Source: a virus. From it: 23,501 bases of DNA. Below are positions 1-7,846 of the stretch, piece by piece. The notes under the pieces are model-generated. The model saw only the letters and a list, made by a program, of their open reading frames with translations, ran no database searches and was not told the DNA's origin. The stretch covers positions 1 to 23,501 of the IMG/VR virus record IMGVR_UViG_3300006101_000070; one strand, written 5' to 3'. The position numbers were made by a program, and so were the translations under genes. Positions within the stretch are counted from its first letter, which is position 1. Each line of letters starts with the position of its first letter.

Positions 1-209
1 CCGTGCATCCATATTTGGACACTACCTGCTGCGGCAAGATTTTGGCCACCATTTACACCAACTGTATTTGTTACCGCATTGTCGCCAAGAAAAATTGCGG
101 CTGAATCTCGGTTATTAACTTGAACTGCCACGTATCCCACGCCGTTTGGCAAAGTCACTAAAGGTGTTGGTGTAGTTCCGACTGTAATGTTGTTATGAAT
201 AAGAGCCAT
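1..209 (-). CDS. Partial small virion protein (N-terminal part)
   Basis: The gene starts with ATG at 209 and runs off the left edge, leaving about 69 codons. It opens MALIHNNITVGTTPTPLV and goes on with short beta-like stretches and Gly/Asn turns. It includes AIFLGDNAVT and ends near SVQIWMH. That pattern recalls the small beta-rich structural or decoration-type proteins of tailed phages. A good Shine-Dalgarno AAGGA lies about 8-12 bases upstream. It follows the Mu-F-like head gene by about 50 bases, which fits a head-region virion protein. I do not recognise the exact family. A head decoration, stopper or fibre-associated role is inferred from position and composition only. Confidence 0.7.
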   Translation of the reverse strand, partial: MALIHNNITVGTTPTPLVTLPNGVGYVAVQVNNRDSAAIFLGDNAVTNTVGVNGGQNLAAAGSVQIWMH

Positions 210-241
210 AAGAGTTATTTCCTTCTCTAAGATTGTTGTAA

Positions 242-259
242 ATTGTAACGGTTATTATT
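242..259 (-). promoter_or_regulatory. Candidate promoter: duplicated TAACSGTTACAAT element (copy 2)
   Basis: Read on the minus strand, the intergenic space holds TAACCGTTACAATTTA. It almost repeats the element before the small terminase gene (5194-5207), and AGAATAAAA lies just upstream in both. TACAAT fits a -10 hexamer of the TANNNT type. Here the -10 would sit about 32 bases before the ATG at 209, leaving a leader with its own Shine-Dalgarno. No convincing -35 is seen. Confidence 0.4.
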
Positions 260-1135
260 TTATTCTGCTTGACTGTTTTCCTCAGGCGGTACCCATCCCG
301 CAGGAATATCGTCAGCCGGTACTGTCAGACAACGACAATTTGGGTGAAGCGGAATATCCTCGGCGGTGTAATTATTACTAAAACTTTCCCCAACGTTCAC
401 GACTTCCCCATCGATATCGCACTCTTCGTCTATCGGATCACTAGCCGCCCATTGAATTTTGTCCACTCCTAGCGCGGCGAAAGAATCTCTCGAAGCGGCG
501 TTAGCGGCTCTCGAACCTTCGGTCAGGGCAATCATTAAAGAACGCTCAGGGCTAGAAAGAGAATCCTCAATCATAGAAGCCAGTTTGGTAGGGCTGGCAC
601 CAATAGCGAAACCATCTGCCAACTGAGAGCCGAGCAAGTCGTAACTGCTCTTGTTCATATCAAGGGATTTGATTTCCACTTCCCCGAGTAATTTTTCTAA
701 CCCACCCGGCGGGCGTAGCAAAGCCTCAGCCGCAAAGTTACCCGGTTGCCAGTTATCCCAGTCGATAGCCTTCTCTAAAACCTTAGCCGCCCACCCCATA
801 GAATCCCAATTATGAATCGGTTTCTTTTCGGCTTTCTTAGATCTCAGAATCTTGCCGAAAGCGTCATAAGTCGAAGCAACTCCCGTAACGTACATTTCAG
901 CGTAATGCTGACGGAGAGCAGACTTTAGAGCATCACGATTGAGCGTGACATTATGCATCGCCCACGCTCTAGCCCTAGCCCTGTCCTGCGATATGAACTC
1001 ACTCGTAACCGGATGCGTATGCAGGTAATCAGCAACTACCTTTCGCCCATCGACGCTTTGCTTCAAGGCGGCACGAATCTTTATGGCGGCTTTAGCGGCT
1101 ATGCGCCCATCGACTTGATGAACGCCATGAATCAT
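260..1135 (-). CDS. Mu F-like phage head morphogenesis protein (minor head protein)
   Basis: The product is a 291-residue minor head protein, probably sitting near the portal during head assembly. The C-terminal part carries the hallmark of the Mu-F/SPP1 gp7 family: a WAASDPIDEECDIDGEVV segment (about residues 229-246) followed by PLHPNCRC (about 262-269), the usual H-P-N-C-R-C ending. The N-terminal half is mostly helical and charged. I chose ATG at 1135 because it makes an ATGA overlap with the portal stop. An in-frame start at 1192 would overlap the portal by 61 bases. The gene lies directly after the portal, the standard order. No toxin or protease domain is fused at its C terminus. Confidence 0.85.
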   Translation of the reverse strand: MIHGVHQVDGRIAAKAAIKIRAALKQSVDGRKVVADYLHTHPVTSEFISQDRARARAWAMHNVTLNRDALKSALRQHYAEMYVTGVASTYDAFGKILRSKKAEKKPIHNWDSMGWAAKVLEKAIDWDNWQPGNFAAEALLRPPGGLEKLLGEVEIKSLDMNKSSYDLLGSQLADGFAIGASPTKLASMIEDSLSSPERSLMIALTEGSRAANAASRDSFAALGVDKIQWAASDPIDEECDIDGEVVNVGESFSNNYTAEDIPLHPNCRCLTVPADDIPAGWVPPEENSQAE

Positions 1136-3423
1136 TGCAGATACGCCTTCGCAAGAGATTTCATCGTGTCGAGATCTCCATCGAAGTAGCACCTATTCAG
1201 GGCATCTCCAACGATAGGGTCGAGAGCCTTAAACTCGAACTGACGAGCCCTCTTTCCCTTACTTGACCACTTTAGGAAAGCCTTGACCTCTGCGCTCGCT
1301 TCCTTAGCCATATCGGGAGTGCCAAGCCAGACTGGAACCTGATCCATGCCTAGCAACCACATAGCAAAGAGGCGGTGATGCCCGTCGATGATAATCTGCT
1401 TTTCGCCGTCATCATAAACGAGCGGATACCCACGGTACGGAGTTAGGGCTTGACCCATTGACTCAATATGGTCGGCAACGTTAGAGCGGTCGAGTCCGGT
1501 ATCGGTACCGTATAGATCCTTCACATTGACGAGGGTGAGTTTTGCTTTCTCCCATACATCAGGGCTGACCGGGTAGTCACCGTCCTGAGTTTCGACAACC
1601 GGCCACGGACTCGCTACTGAATCGGCTAACTCTTTCGGACTATCCGAAGTCGGATGGTCGCCAGCCGCGTTCGGAAGTATATGCAATTTGGAGAGCGCAT
1701 CCTTCACTTCTGCCTTAGACGGTACTCCAGCCTTCTGAAAGTCCGCCTCAGTAGTTTCATCCACCGGAGCGGTTGGCTTTTCCTCTGGCTTTTCCTCAGC
1801 AGGAGCCGTCGGTGCTAGTGGGTCGATTTCGTCGTCCACATTCTCAACACCGGCAGTTGGAGCGGCGGCGTTCACGATTCCCTCAGGGGTGAAGAGATAG
1901 ACGCCATTACCAGCAACCAATATTGGCTGGTCAGCGGCGGGAGTATCCAAGAGCGGAAGTCCGAGTTCGCTACGGCGTTCGTTCATTGTCTTAGTGCCGC
2001 CACGAAGTTCGAGATCAGATTTCTTTGCGGCTTGCTCATTGTCGCGGATTTCATTGACCATGAACTTGAATTCGAGTTCGCGTGGCATTTTGAGATATGT
2101 GTACGAAATATTCGTAATCATCTTAGAAACCCATTGAGCCAAAGGAGCGACACCGATAGCCTGAGCCGAATCTGCCTCTCCCTCTTGATGCCCAGAAGCA
2201 CCTAATCCACCTTTTTGAGAGAAACCGATTTCGGTAGGCAACACGCCAAAGTGTCCGGTGATAGAAGTAATCAGGTACTCGTCGAGAGCGGCTCTGAACT
2301 TCTCTCCGTAACCTTCATAGAATTGAGGTTTCAATCCAGACGGCAAAATGAGAGCGCGCTTGCGTTGTTCAGTCTGTCCAGCGAGGTTGTCGTTAATGAT
2401 ATTTTCGTACTGCTTCATCACGAGCGGATCATTACCGAAATCCGCATCCGAGGTCAGCATCATCTCAGGCGTTACGCCGTCGGTATATTCAGCACGAAGC
2501 CATTGCTGGCGACGAAGATAAAGGTCGGCAAGTGGTAGGCAACGCTCTACTGGTGAAGATCCATAAACCGAGTTTGCTCTGCGGTTACGAATAAAGTATG
2601 AAAGGTCGTCGCTCGTGAACTCTCCGTCGGCGTTTACATCATCAGAATTTGCAGTGAACTCCACGCGAGGGAAGCCATAAAGGATTTGCTGATAAGCGGC
2701 TTGCGGTGGCATTGGGCGCATACCGCGGTCGTCGAGTAGTGGCTTAATGGTAGAGCCATCAAGGATTTGGAAGCCGTATAGATCTCCCCCTACTGTCTTT
2801 TGCGGCCAGATAGCCCAAGCATCGAGAACGAGGATTTCTTCAAGGCTCATCATCATCCAGTCGATGAACGTCAATCCATTAGCACGGTCGGGATTTTCCC
2901 AGAAAGTACGAAGGCGATAAATCTCATCTGAAAACTTAGAACGAGCCTGACTCATGGCGCGAGTATGGTCGCCACCAATTTCAGCGATAATCTTTTCACT
3001 TGCATCCTCAGCGATAACGATATCCCAATCCATACCAGAGATTTTGGCTTTGAGGACTTCGATACACCGGCGCACAATGTCGATTTGCTCAGCCGCGCCT
3101 CGGAGAGTCTTGAATTGAACTAACTTCTGCTCAGTTCCGATATTAAGGTTTTGCGCTACTTGGTACTCGTAACGGCGAGGATCAGGGCGACCATCAGCAC
3201 GAAGCGGGTTAATTGCTCCCGGCAGAATAGGTTGTCCGGGTCCGAAAGGAACTCCAGACATTAAAGGATTTCGAAGTAACGGAGTCTGTTGTCCGTAACT
3301 GTTTTGCGTATTCGCATCCCTCATCTGCTGTTCAGTCATTACGACCGCACCCGCAGGGAGATTACTTGGAGCCTTCTCGATTTGTTGTGCTACTGCTTTT
3401 GCTAGACGGTCAATTAGACCCAT
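1132..3423 (-). CDS. Portal protein with C-terminal ParB-like domain
   Basis: The 763-residue product begins with a portal of the HK97-like type: LDGSTIKPLLDDRGM (about 220), NRRANSVYGSSPVE (about 280), LPTEIGFSQKGGLGASG (about 395) and NERRSELGLPLLDTPAAD (about 480). It should form the dodecameric DNA channel at the capsid vertex. After a Pro/Glu-rich linker (about 535-575) comes an extra domain. Its core, QIIIDGHHRLFAMWLLGMD (about 676-694), followed by VPVW, matches the ParB/sulfiredoxin-like fold with a GHHR motif. Portals are usually 400-550 residues, so the last 200 or so are additional. ATG at 3423 has the Shine-Dalgarno AAGGGGA. The gene lies between the large terminase and the Mu-F protein. 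What the ParB-like part does is unknown. Confidence 0.9.
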   Translation of the reverse strand: MGLIDRLAKAVAQQIEKAPSNLPAGAVVMTEQQMRDANTQNSYGQQTPLLRNPLMSGVPFGPGQPILPGAINPLRADGRPDPRRYEYQVAQNLNIGTEQKLVQFKTLRGAAEQIDIVRRCIEVLKAKISGMDWDIVIAEDASEKIIAEIGGDHTRAMSQARSKFSDEIYRLRTFWENPDRANGLTFIDWMMMSLEEILVLDAWAIWPQKTVGGDLYGFQILDGSTIKPLLDDRGMRPMPPQAAYQQILYGFPRVEFTANSDDVNADGEFTSDDLSYFIRNRRANSVYGSSPVERCLPLADLYLRRQQWLRAEYTDGVTPEMMLTSDADFGNDPLVMKQYENIINDNLAGQTEQRKRALILPSGLKPQFYEGYGEKFRAALDEYLITSITGHFGVLPTEIGFSQKGGLGASGHQEGEADSAQAIGVAPLAQWVSKMITNISYTYLKMPRELEFKFMVNEIRDNEQAAKKSDLELRGGTKTMNERRSELGLPLLDTPAADQPILVAGNGVYLFTPEGIVNAAAPTAGVENVDDEIDPLAPTAPAEEKPEEKPTAPVDETTEADFQKAGVPSKAEVKDALSKLHILPNAAGDHPTSDSPKELADSVASPWPVVETQDGDYPVSPDVWEKAKLTLVNVKDLYGTDTGLDRSNVADHIESMGQALTPYRGYPLVYDDGEKQIIIDGHHRLFAMWLLGMDQVPVWLGTPDMAKEASAEVKAFLKWSSKGKRARQFEFKALDPIVGDALNRCYFDGDLDTMKSLAKAYLQ

Positions 3424-3452
3424 GTTGTCCCCTTAATCGCGCCCCTTAAAAA

Positions 3453-4826
3453 TCAGGCAGGTGTAATGATAGCGTGATTACACCGAGGGCATAATCTCGT
3501 TCCGCGTACTAACGGCAATCGGCAACTAGGGCAGAAGTCAGCAAGAGCGGCAAGCGAGCGCAGGGCAGTAGATCCACCCATCAAGTCTGATACCGCCCAT
3601 ACCATAGCGTCCATGCGGTCAGGTGATTTATCGCTATCCGGTTCCCACGTCACCAACTGATCTTCGAGTTGCGCAAAGTTATTTCCCACCATGTGAAGGC
3701 GTAATTGTTCAGATAAAGCAGACACCGGCTCGGCTCGAACTTTCTTACCCCTAGACGCGTGAACCTTTCGATACGGGATAGTTGAATCAACCTGTCGGAG
3801 AAGTGACTCAATCATATCGCCACCGTTATTTGCTTCTCCAATAACTCGGTCGCACTTCCACTTTCTAAACATCTCAATGGCTTTTCTCGCCCAGTTTTCA
3901 GGCGTTCCCCTCATTGAAGCATCTTCGAGAATGTAATAGTGACCATCCGGCGTAGCACCGGCTACCACGATTCCAGTTTCGTCCGAGTCTTCGCCACTCG
4001 TCACGGCGGGGTCAATAGCAACCACGACACGGAAATACGGCGGGGCATCCTCAACCTTAATTCGAGCCTGTTCGATAAGATCTCTTGTCCATAGGGCAGA
4101 GTCCGACTCGTTCAGGATTTCCCCATAAAGTTCCTGCCTACCCATTCGAGTACCAGCATATCGAGCCTGTAACTCAATCAACGCTTGCGGAGCGAGGTTG
4201 TCGGCATTATCAAAGGTCGAACCTCTAGCGACTTTAACGGTTCCATCAGTTCGCCCGACGAGGTTTCTAATAAGGCTAACGGGTCGTGGCGTAGTGGTGA
4301 TAACGGTTCGAGGATGCTCTCCAAGGCGCAATCCGAACTGGAGTTGATCCCAAGTGTCCGCGTATCTCCAAGCCGCTAATTCGTCGCACCATGCCCCGTG
4401 ATGCTGTGGTCCGCGAAGGCGGTCAGGTTCATCAGCAGAAAAGAGTTTGATTCGAGATCCATTAGTCAGCACTATCGAACCCTGCGAACGGTTGTAGTCG
4501 TCGATGGAGCCGTAATCTTTTAGTATGTTGATGATGCCCGATTCACCCTCAGCGCATACATCTCTCACGTCGCCAAAGGTAGGAGCCACAATAGCCCACC
4601 TAGTATTCGCTCTCGTAGTTGCTTCCCACGCCAACCACTCAGCCGCAGTTCGAGTTTTACCAGCACCACGCCCAGCGAGATAAAGATAGATACTCCACGG
4701 CTCGTCGCTATTCGGTAACTGCTCCGGCCTCGCTAAGTCCGTCTCCCACGCTATTCGGCGATTCTCTAATCTCTCGTATAGTCTCGATAATCTCTCTCGT
4801 TCTTTGTCGTAAAAGGTTGCCGTCAT
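3453..4826 (-). CDS. terL: Terminase large subunit with C-terminal zinc ribbon
   Basis: This is the ATP-driven packaging motor and headful or cos nuclease, 457 residues. Walker A is GRGAGKT (52-58) and Walker B is AWCDE (145-149). VITTTPRP (175-182) fits the coupling motif. The RNase H-like nuclease carries AIDPAVTSGED (Asp272), VIGEANNGGD (Glu331) and DRMDAMVWA (Asp406). The tail has an unusual CPSC-X10-CPRC zinc ribbon (Cys432, 435, 446, 449). The ATG at 4826 lies 119 bases inside the small terminase gene. I kept this start because the ARPEQLP segment before Walker A is typical of the family and lies in the overlap. The portal follows after a 29-base gap. Confidence 0.97.
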   Translation of the reverse strand: MTATFYDKERERLSRLYERLENRRIAWETDLARPEQLPNSDEPWSIYLYLAGRGAGKTRTAAEWLAWEATTRANTRWAIVAPTFGDVRDVCAEGESGIINILKDYGSIDDYNRSQGSIVLTNGSRIKLFSADEPDRLRGPQHHGAWCDELAAWRYADTWDQLQFGLRLGEHPRTVITTTPRPVSLIRNLVGRTDGTVKVARGSTFDNADNLAPQALIELQARYAGTRMGRQELYGEILNESDSALWTRDLIEQARIKVEDAPPYFRVVVAIDPAVTSGEDSDETGIVVAGATPDGHYYILEDASMRGTPENWARKAIEMFRKWKCDRVIGEANNGGDMIESLLRQVDSTIPYRKVHASRGKKVRAEPVSALSEQLRLHMVGNNFAQLEDQLVTWEPDSDKSPDRMDAMVWAVSDLMGGSTALRSLAALADFCPSCRLPLVRGTRLCPRCNHAIITPA

Positions 4827-5187
4827 AGTTAGTTACCTCAACTTCTGTTTTGATAGGCATATCTAAGCCGTAGAGTTTTGCATCGCGTTCAAGTATTCGG
4901 AGCATCATTGCAATTGCTCTTAGATCCCCGCTAAGCACTCTATCCCATATAGCAGTTAAGGCGGTTTCGAGTCTAGCCCTATGTAACTCTCTACCCTCAC
5001 TCGCTAACGCATCATCTCTCGTACGCTCTAGTGCTCTCTTAAAAGCGGCGTGTGCGCCTGACGGATGGGAGTACCCCATCTTCTCCGCAATCTGATCAAA
5101 AGTTAATCCGCCCTTACGGTACTTTAGGACTTGTCGCTCTTTTTCAATAAGGGCAGGATCTAACTTAATTACATTAGTGTCGCTCAT
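4708..5187 (-). CDS. terS: Terminase small subunit
   Basis: The product (159 residues) should recognise the packaging site and hand DNA to the large subunit. A helix-turn-helix runs over about residues 27-52 (GLTFDQIAEKMGYSHPSGAH followed by AAFKRAL), as in actinophage small terminases. A helical oligomerisation region follows, ending at RDAKLYGLDMP. I chose ATG at 5187 (MSDTNVIKL). The frame stays open to 5325, but that stretch overlaps the end of the epimerase and reads as shadow. No Shine-Dalgarno precedes the ATG. Instead a TACAAT box lies six bases upstream, suggesting a leaderless transcript. The last 39 codons overlap terL in another frame. Confidence 0.9.
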   Translation of the reverse strand: MSDTNVIKLDPALIEKERQVLKYRKGGLTFDQIAEKMGYSHPSGAHAAFKRALERTRDDALASEGRELHRARLETALTAIWDRVLSGDLRAIAMMLRILERDAKLYGLDMPIKTEVEVTNYDGNLLRQRTREIIETIREIRESPNSVGDGLSEAGAVTE

Positions 5188-5193
5188 AATTAC

Positions 5194-5207
5194 ATTGTAA
5201 CCGTTAC
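5194..5207 (-). promoter_or_regulatory. Candidate leaderless promoter for terS (duplicated element, copy 1)
   Basis: The minus strand reads GTAACGGTTACAAT, then six bases, then the terS ATG. TACAAT fits the TANNNT -10 class, and a -10 ending six bases before ATG would start transcription at or next to the start codon. That spacing is typical of leaderless actinobacterial genes, and terS has no Shine-Dalgarno. GTAACGGTTAC is also a near-perfect inverted repeat and could be an operator. A second copy lies at 242-259. Confidence 0.45.
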
Positions 5208-5209
5208 TT

Positions 5210-6232
5210 TTATTCTTTAGCAGTATTCCAAGTAATACCTTCGTTAGTCTTAAACCACTCCACTGTTTCGCGGATTCCATCTTCAAGTGACTTAAAGGTG
5301 TTGGGGTCAATTCCAATAGCGGCAAGCGTTGAAGTGTCGGCAGATACTACTGTTCCGAGTTCCCTAACTACACGTTGAACCTGAATTCTATTAAGATCAG
5401 GATTCACTTTGGTTACGGCATCTACGATTTGCTTCAACTTCTCCGGGGTATCTATTGCCCCACCGTGAGGCTCACCGGTGCGCATAGGCACTAAGTCAAT
5501 TTCCGCATCCGGTACATATTTTTGAACTATTTTCGCAACATCTAAAACTGTGTGAGGGGTCACATTACCAACATCGATTGGGTGCTTAGGGATATTTCCC
5601 TTTGCCGCCTCTTCAATAGCAGTAACGAACACTCTAGCCACATCTCCGACCCATACCGAGTCGCTGTATTGAGTTCCCCCACCGTATAGGCGCATAGCGT
5701 TTCCGGATAAAGCAGAGCAGATGAAGGAAGGCACAATTTTGCGTACCTTTGCCGAAGCATAAGGAGAAGGGGCTGATTGTCTTGGTCCATAAGCGTTCAT
5801 TGGGCGAACCGAGATCACCTTTAGCCCTCTATCTTCTCTATACATCTCCACGAATCGTTCTCCGCAAGATTTTGTAATGCAGTAAGTACCTCTAGCAATA
5901 TTGGCATTGCCTACCGCCGCGAACACCATCGGCAAGTCGTATCGTGAAGCGGCTTCGAATACATTTAGAGCACCAACGATGTTGATTTCAGCCGAGGCAA
6001 GTGGAGCATCGATTGTTTCAGTAGTTCCTAGCACCGCCGCAAGGTGAATGATCGCATCTACGTGTGCCGCCATTTCCATTACGATTGTTGAATCTCTTAC
6101 ATCACCGAGAAGCCCTTTACCATCTAGGCGACCTTTATGGTCCAGCACATAAGGTGTATGCCCTCTTTTTACTAATTCTTCTTTTATCCAAGATCCAATA
6201 AAACCCGAACCGCCTGTAATTCCTACAATCAT
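5210..6232 (-). CDS. NAD-dependent sugar epimerase/dehydratase (SDR family)
   Basis: This is an extended short-chain dehydrogenase/reductase of 340 residues, the normal length for nucleotide-sugar epimerases and dehydratases. It opens with a Rossmann motif, TGGSGFIG (6-13). It has HLAA (63-66), the catalytic YxxxK as YCITK (Tyr117, Lys121) and the substrate-side motif RPMNAYGPRQ. The probable substrate is a nucleotide sugar in the host cytosol, but the sugar cannot be told from sequence. It starts in an ATGA overlap with the glycosyltransferase gene, so the two are probably translationally coupled. This suggests it supplies a sugar donor to that enzyme. Such a gene is not part of the core terminase module. 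Confidence 0.9.
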   Translation of the reverse strand: MIVGITGGSGFIGSWIKEELVKRGHTPYVLDHKGRLDGKGLLGDVRDSTIVMEMAAHVDAIIHLAAVLGTTETIDAPLASAEINIVGALNVFEAASRYDLPMVFAAVGNANIARGTYCITKSCGERFVEMYREDRGLKVISVRPMNAYGPRQSAPSPYASAKVRKIVPSFICSALSGNAMRLYGGGTQYSDSVWVGDVARVFVTAIEEAAKGNIPKHPIDVGNVTPHTVLDVAKIVQKYVPDAEIDLVPMRTGEPHGGAIDTPEKLKQIVDAVTKVNPDLNRIQVQRVVRELGTVVSADTSTLAAIGIDPNTFKSLEDGIRETVEWFKTNEGITWNTAKE

Positions 6233-7101
6233 TTGCTTGCCCCTGTTCTTATTTTTTTATAACTCTCGTGAATAATCTTTGGTACGGCATTATCCCATTT
6301 AATCGCGTGATGAAAACGATTATTAGTTACGCCTATTGTGCCAATCTTAACGCACGAAGGCGACATAATTACAGAATAAAAAGACTTTACATACGTTCCG
6401 GAATTCAAGTACGCATCTGTCATACCCCCACTCGCTTTTTGAGTTTGAGTTTGAGTAAGGCATACATCCATTACTGTGAAAAAAAGTTGCCCTCTTGACC
6501 CATGAACTATGTAGGCATTAACGTCGTCGTTTATTTTACCGATGAACTCAACAGGGTCGTTTGTTTTAAGAAAAAAAGAGTTCATTGCCTTGCGTTTTAA
6601 CCGGTGTTTATGACCCCCATTTATACCGCCTATGAGATCCCCACCTTGCGCAAAAGCAACAGTTTTTGCTCCGGTATCATCCAAAAAAGTGAGCATTGCT
6701 TCGATAACGTCATCCATATTACGAATTGCTGTTGAACCTAGTTTTTTCCCATTAGGAAATCTATGAAGAAAACTATTGTAATCATCGTCTAATTGAACGA
6801 AATAATCTAACTCTAAATTACGCGCTATTTGAAAACAGGCATTTCGAGCATAAACTATCGCCAATCTATCCGGCTGAGTATCTGCCGTGTCAAAAGTTTC
6901 GGCTACGGCTTTCTTGTCGAACTCAATTACCCACTCCGCACCGAATTCTTTTCTATATTCATCCCCTAAGGGATCTTCATTGTCAATAATGATGTAAGTT
7001 CTGCCTGTATAACCACTTTTTTTTAGAGTTTTAGCAGTAATAACATTTTTAGGTCGTCCGTGTGTCAAAATAAACACCGCGAACCTTTTATGCTCCGGCA
7101 C
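6229..7101 (-). CDS. GT-A-like glycosyltransferase resembling phage TET-associated glycosyltransferases (TAGT)
   Basis: The 290-residue product starts FAVFILTHGRPKN, then IIDNEDP (about 38-44), YARNACFQIA (about 84-93) and a DXD-type metal and nucleotide-sugar site, QLDDDYNSF (about 103-111). From memory this order matches the TAGT family, which glycosylates modified cytosines in phage DNA. I could not run a search. I chose GTG at 7101 because GGAAAG lies about 8 bases upstream and only 14 bases overlap the ParB-like gene. The longer ATG start at 7164 would overlap by 77 and add a non-family N terminus. The gene ends in an ATGA overlap with the epimerase. Acting on capsid or surface sugars is an alternative. 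Confidence 0.75.
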   Translation of the reverse strand: MPEHKRFAVFILTHGRPKNVITAKTLKKSGYTGRTYIIIDNEDPLGDEYRKEFGAEWVIEFDKKAVAETFDTADTQPDRLAIVYARNACFQIARNLELDYFVQLDDDYNSFLHRFPNGKKLGSTAIRNMDDVIEAMLTFLDDTGAKTVAFAQGGDLIGGINGGHKHRLKRKAMNSFFLKTNDPVEFIGKINDDVNAYIVHGSRGQLFFTVMDVCLTQTQTQKASGGMTDAYLNSGTYVKSFYSVIMSPSCVKIGTIGVTNNRFHHAIKWDNAVPKIIHESYKKIRTGASK

Positions 7102-7846
7102 TGTTTTGACTTTCCAACTCGGCAATCGTATCAGCGAATTTAACATAACCATTACGAATAGCATTGTTAAAATCTATTATCACTAGTGCGGAGTTTTCCA
7201 TAAGTTCCTGAACCTCTACCGGTGCGTGCGCATAGTATTCTGCTATTTTTTTATAATTAAACACTACGTGCCTATACGCCGCCAATGCGAGAAAGCCTTT
7301 ATCTGCTTCCGAAATATCAGATGCCTGAATTTGTGCGTTTAACTCATAAAACTTTTGCAAGTCAGCGAGATCAGAAACTTCCGGCTTTTCTCCCACAATT
7401 TCATAGTGAGGCACATTTACCGTTGCCGTGTAGGGGTTTTCATCGTCAAAATCTTTTTTTATTTCCTCAAAATCATCTTTTGTAAATCCGAGTTTGCCTA
7501 TATTCCATCCGTTAGCATCTAAATCTAGCAACTGGCTTGCAAGAGTTTGATTATCCCATTCAGCCAATTCGGATGAGCGGTTATCGGCGAGCGCATAGGC
7601 TTTCGCGGTGTTTTCGTCCCACGCATCAGGGCATCGTGATATCGTGATTTCATGCCATCCGAGAGCCTTAGCCGCTTCGAGCGTTCCATTTCCAGCAATC
7701 ACTACATCCTGATGAACGACTATTGGTTTGCGTTGCCCGAACTTAGTTAGGCTCGCGGCGATAGTATCTATATTACGTTTTGAGTGTTTCCGAGCGTTCT
7801 GCGGGTCGAGAATCAGACTCTCGATTAGTACCGTTTCCACCTTCAT
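7088..7846 (-). CDS. ParB-like domain protein, first gene of putative DNA-modification cassette
   Basis: The product has 252 residues. Residues 1 to about 95 form a ParB/Srx-like domain: ILDPQNARKHSKRNI, then VVIAGNGTLEAAKALGW and the ADNRSSELAEWD segment. These are typical of phage ParB-like proteins, often linked to DNA methylases. From about residue 135 a second conserved region follows, NPYTATVNVPHYEIVGEKP, then AAYRHVVFNYKKIAEYYAHA and MENSALVIIDFNNAIRNGY. I recall this type of C-terminal region near DNA-modification glycosyltransferases, without proof. No methylase domain is present. ATG at 7846 overlaps the 79-residue upstream gene by 74 bases. A GAGG-type Shine-Dalgarno is present. 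It likely acts on DNA or as an adaptor for modification. Confidence 0.8.
   Translation of the reverse strand: MKVETVLIESLILDPQNARKHSKRNIDTIAASLTKFGQRKPIVVHQDVVIAGNGTLEAAKALGWHEITISRCPDAWDENTAKAYALADNRSSELAEWDNQTLASQLLDLDANGWNIGKLGFTKDDFEEIKKDFDDENPYTATVNVPHYEIVGEKPEVSDLADLQKFYELNAQIQASDISEADKGFLALAAYRHVVFNYKKIAEYYAHAPVEVQELMENSALVIIDFNNAIRNGYVKFADTIAELESQNSAGA

Noticed and set aside
953-1189. Plus-strand open frame within the Mu-F-like gene
   Set aside because: It lies opposite a recognised head gene, has no domain and reads as a shadow frame. The same applies to other plus-strand frames inside called genes.
5188-5325. Upstream extension of the small terminase
   Set aside because: It overlaps the end of the epimerase in another frame and does not resemble terminase N termini.
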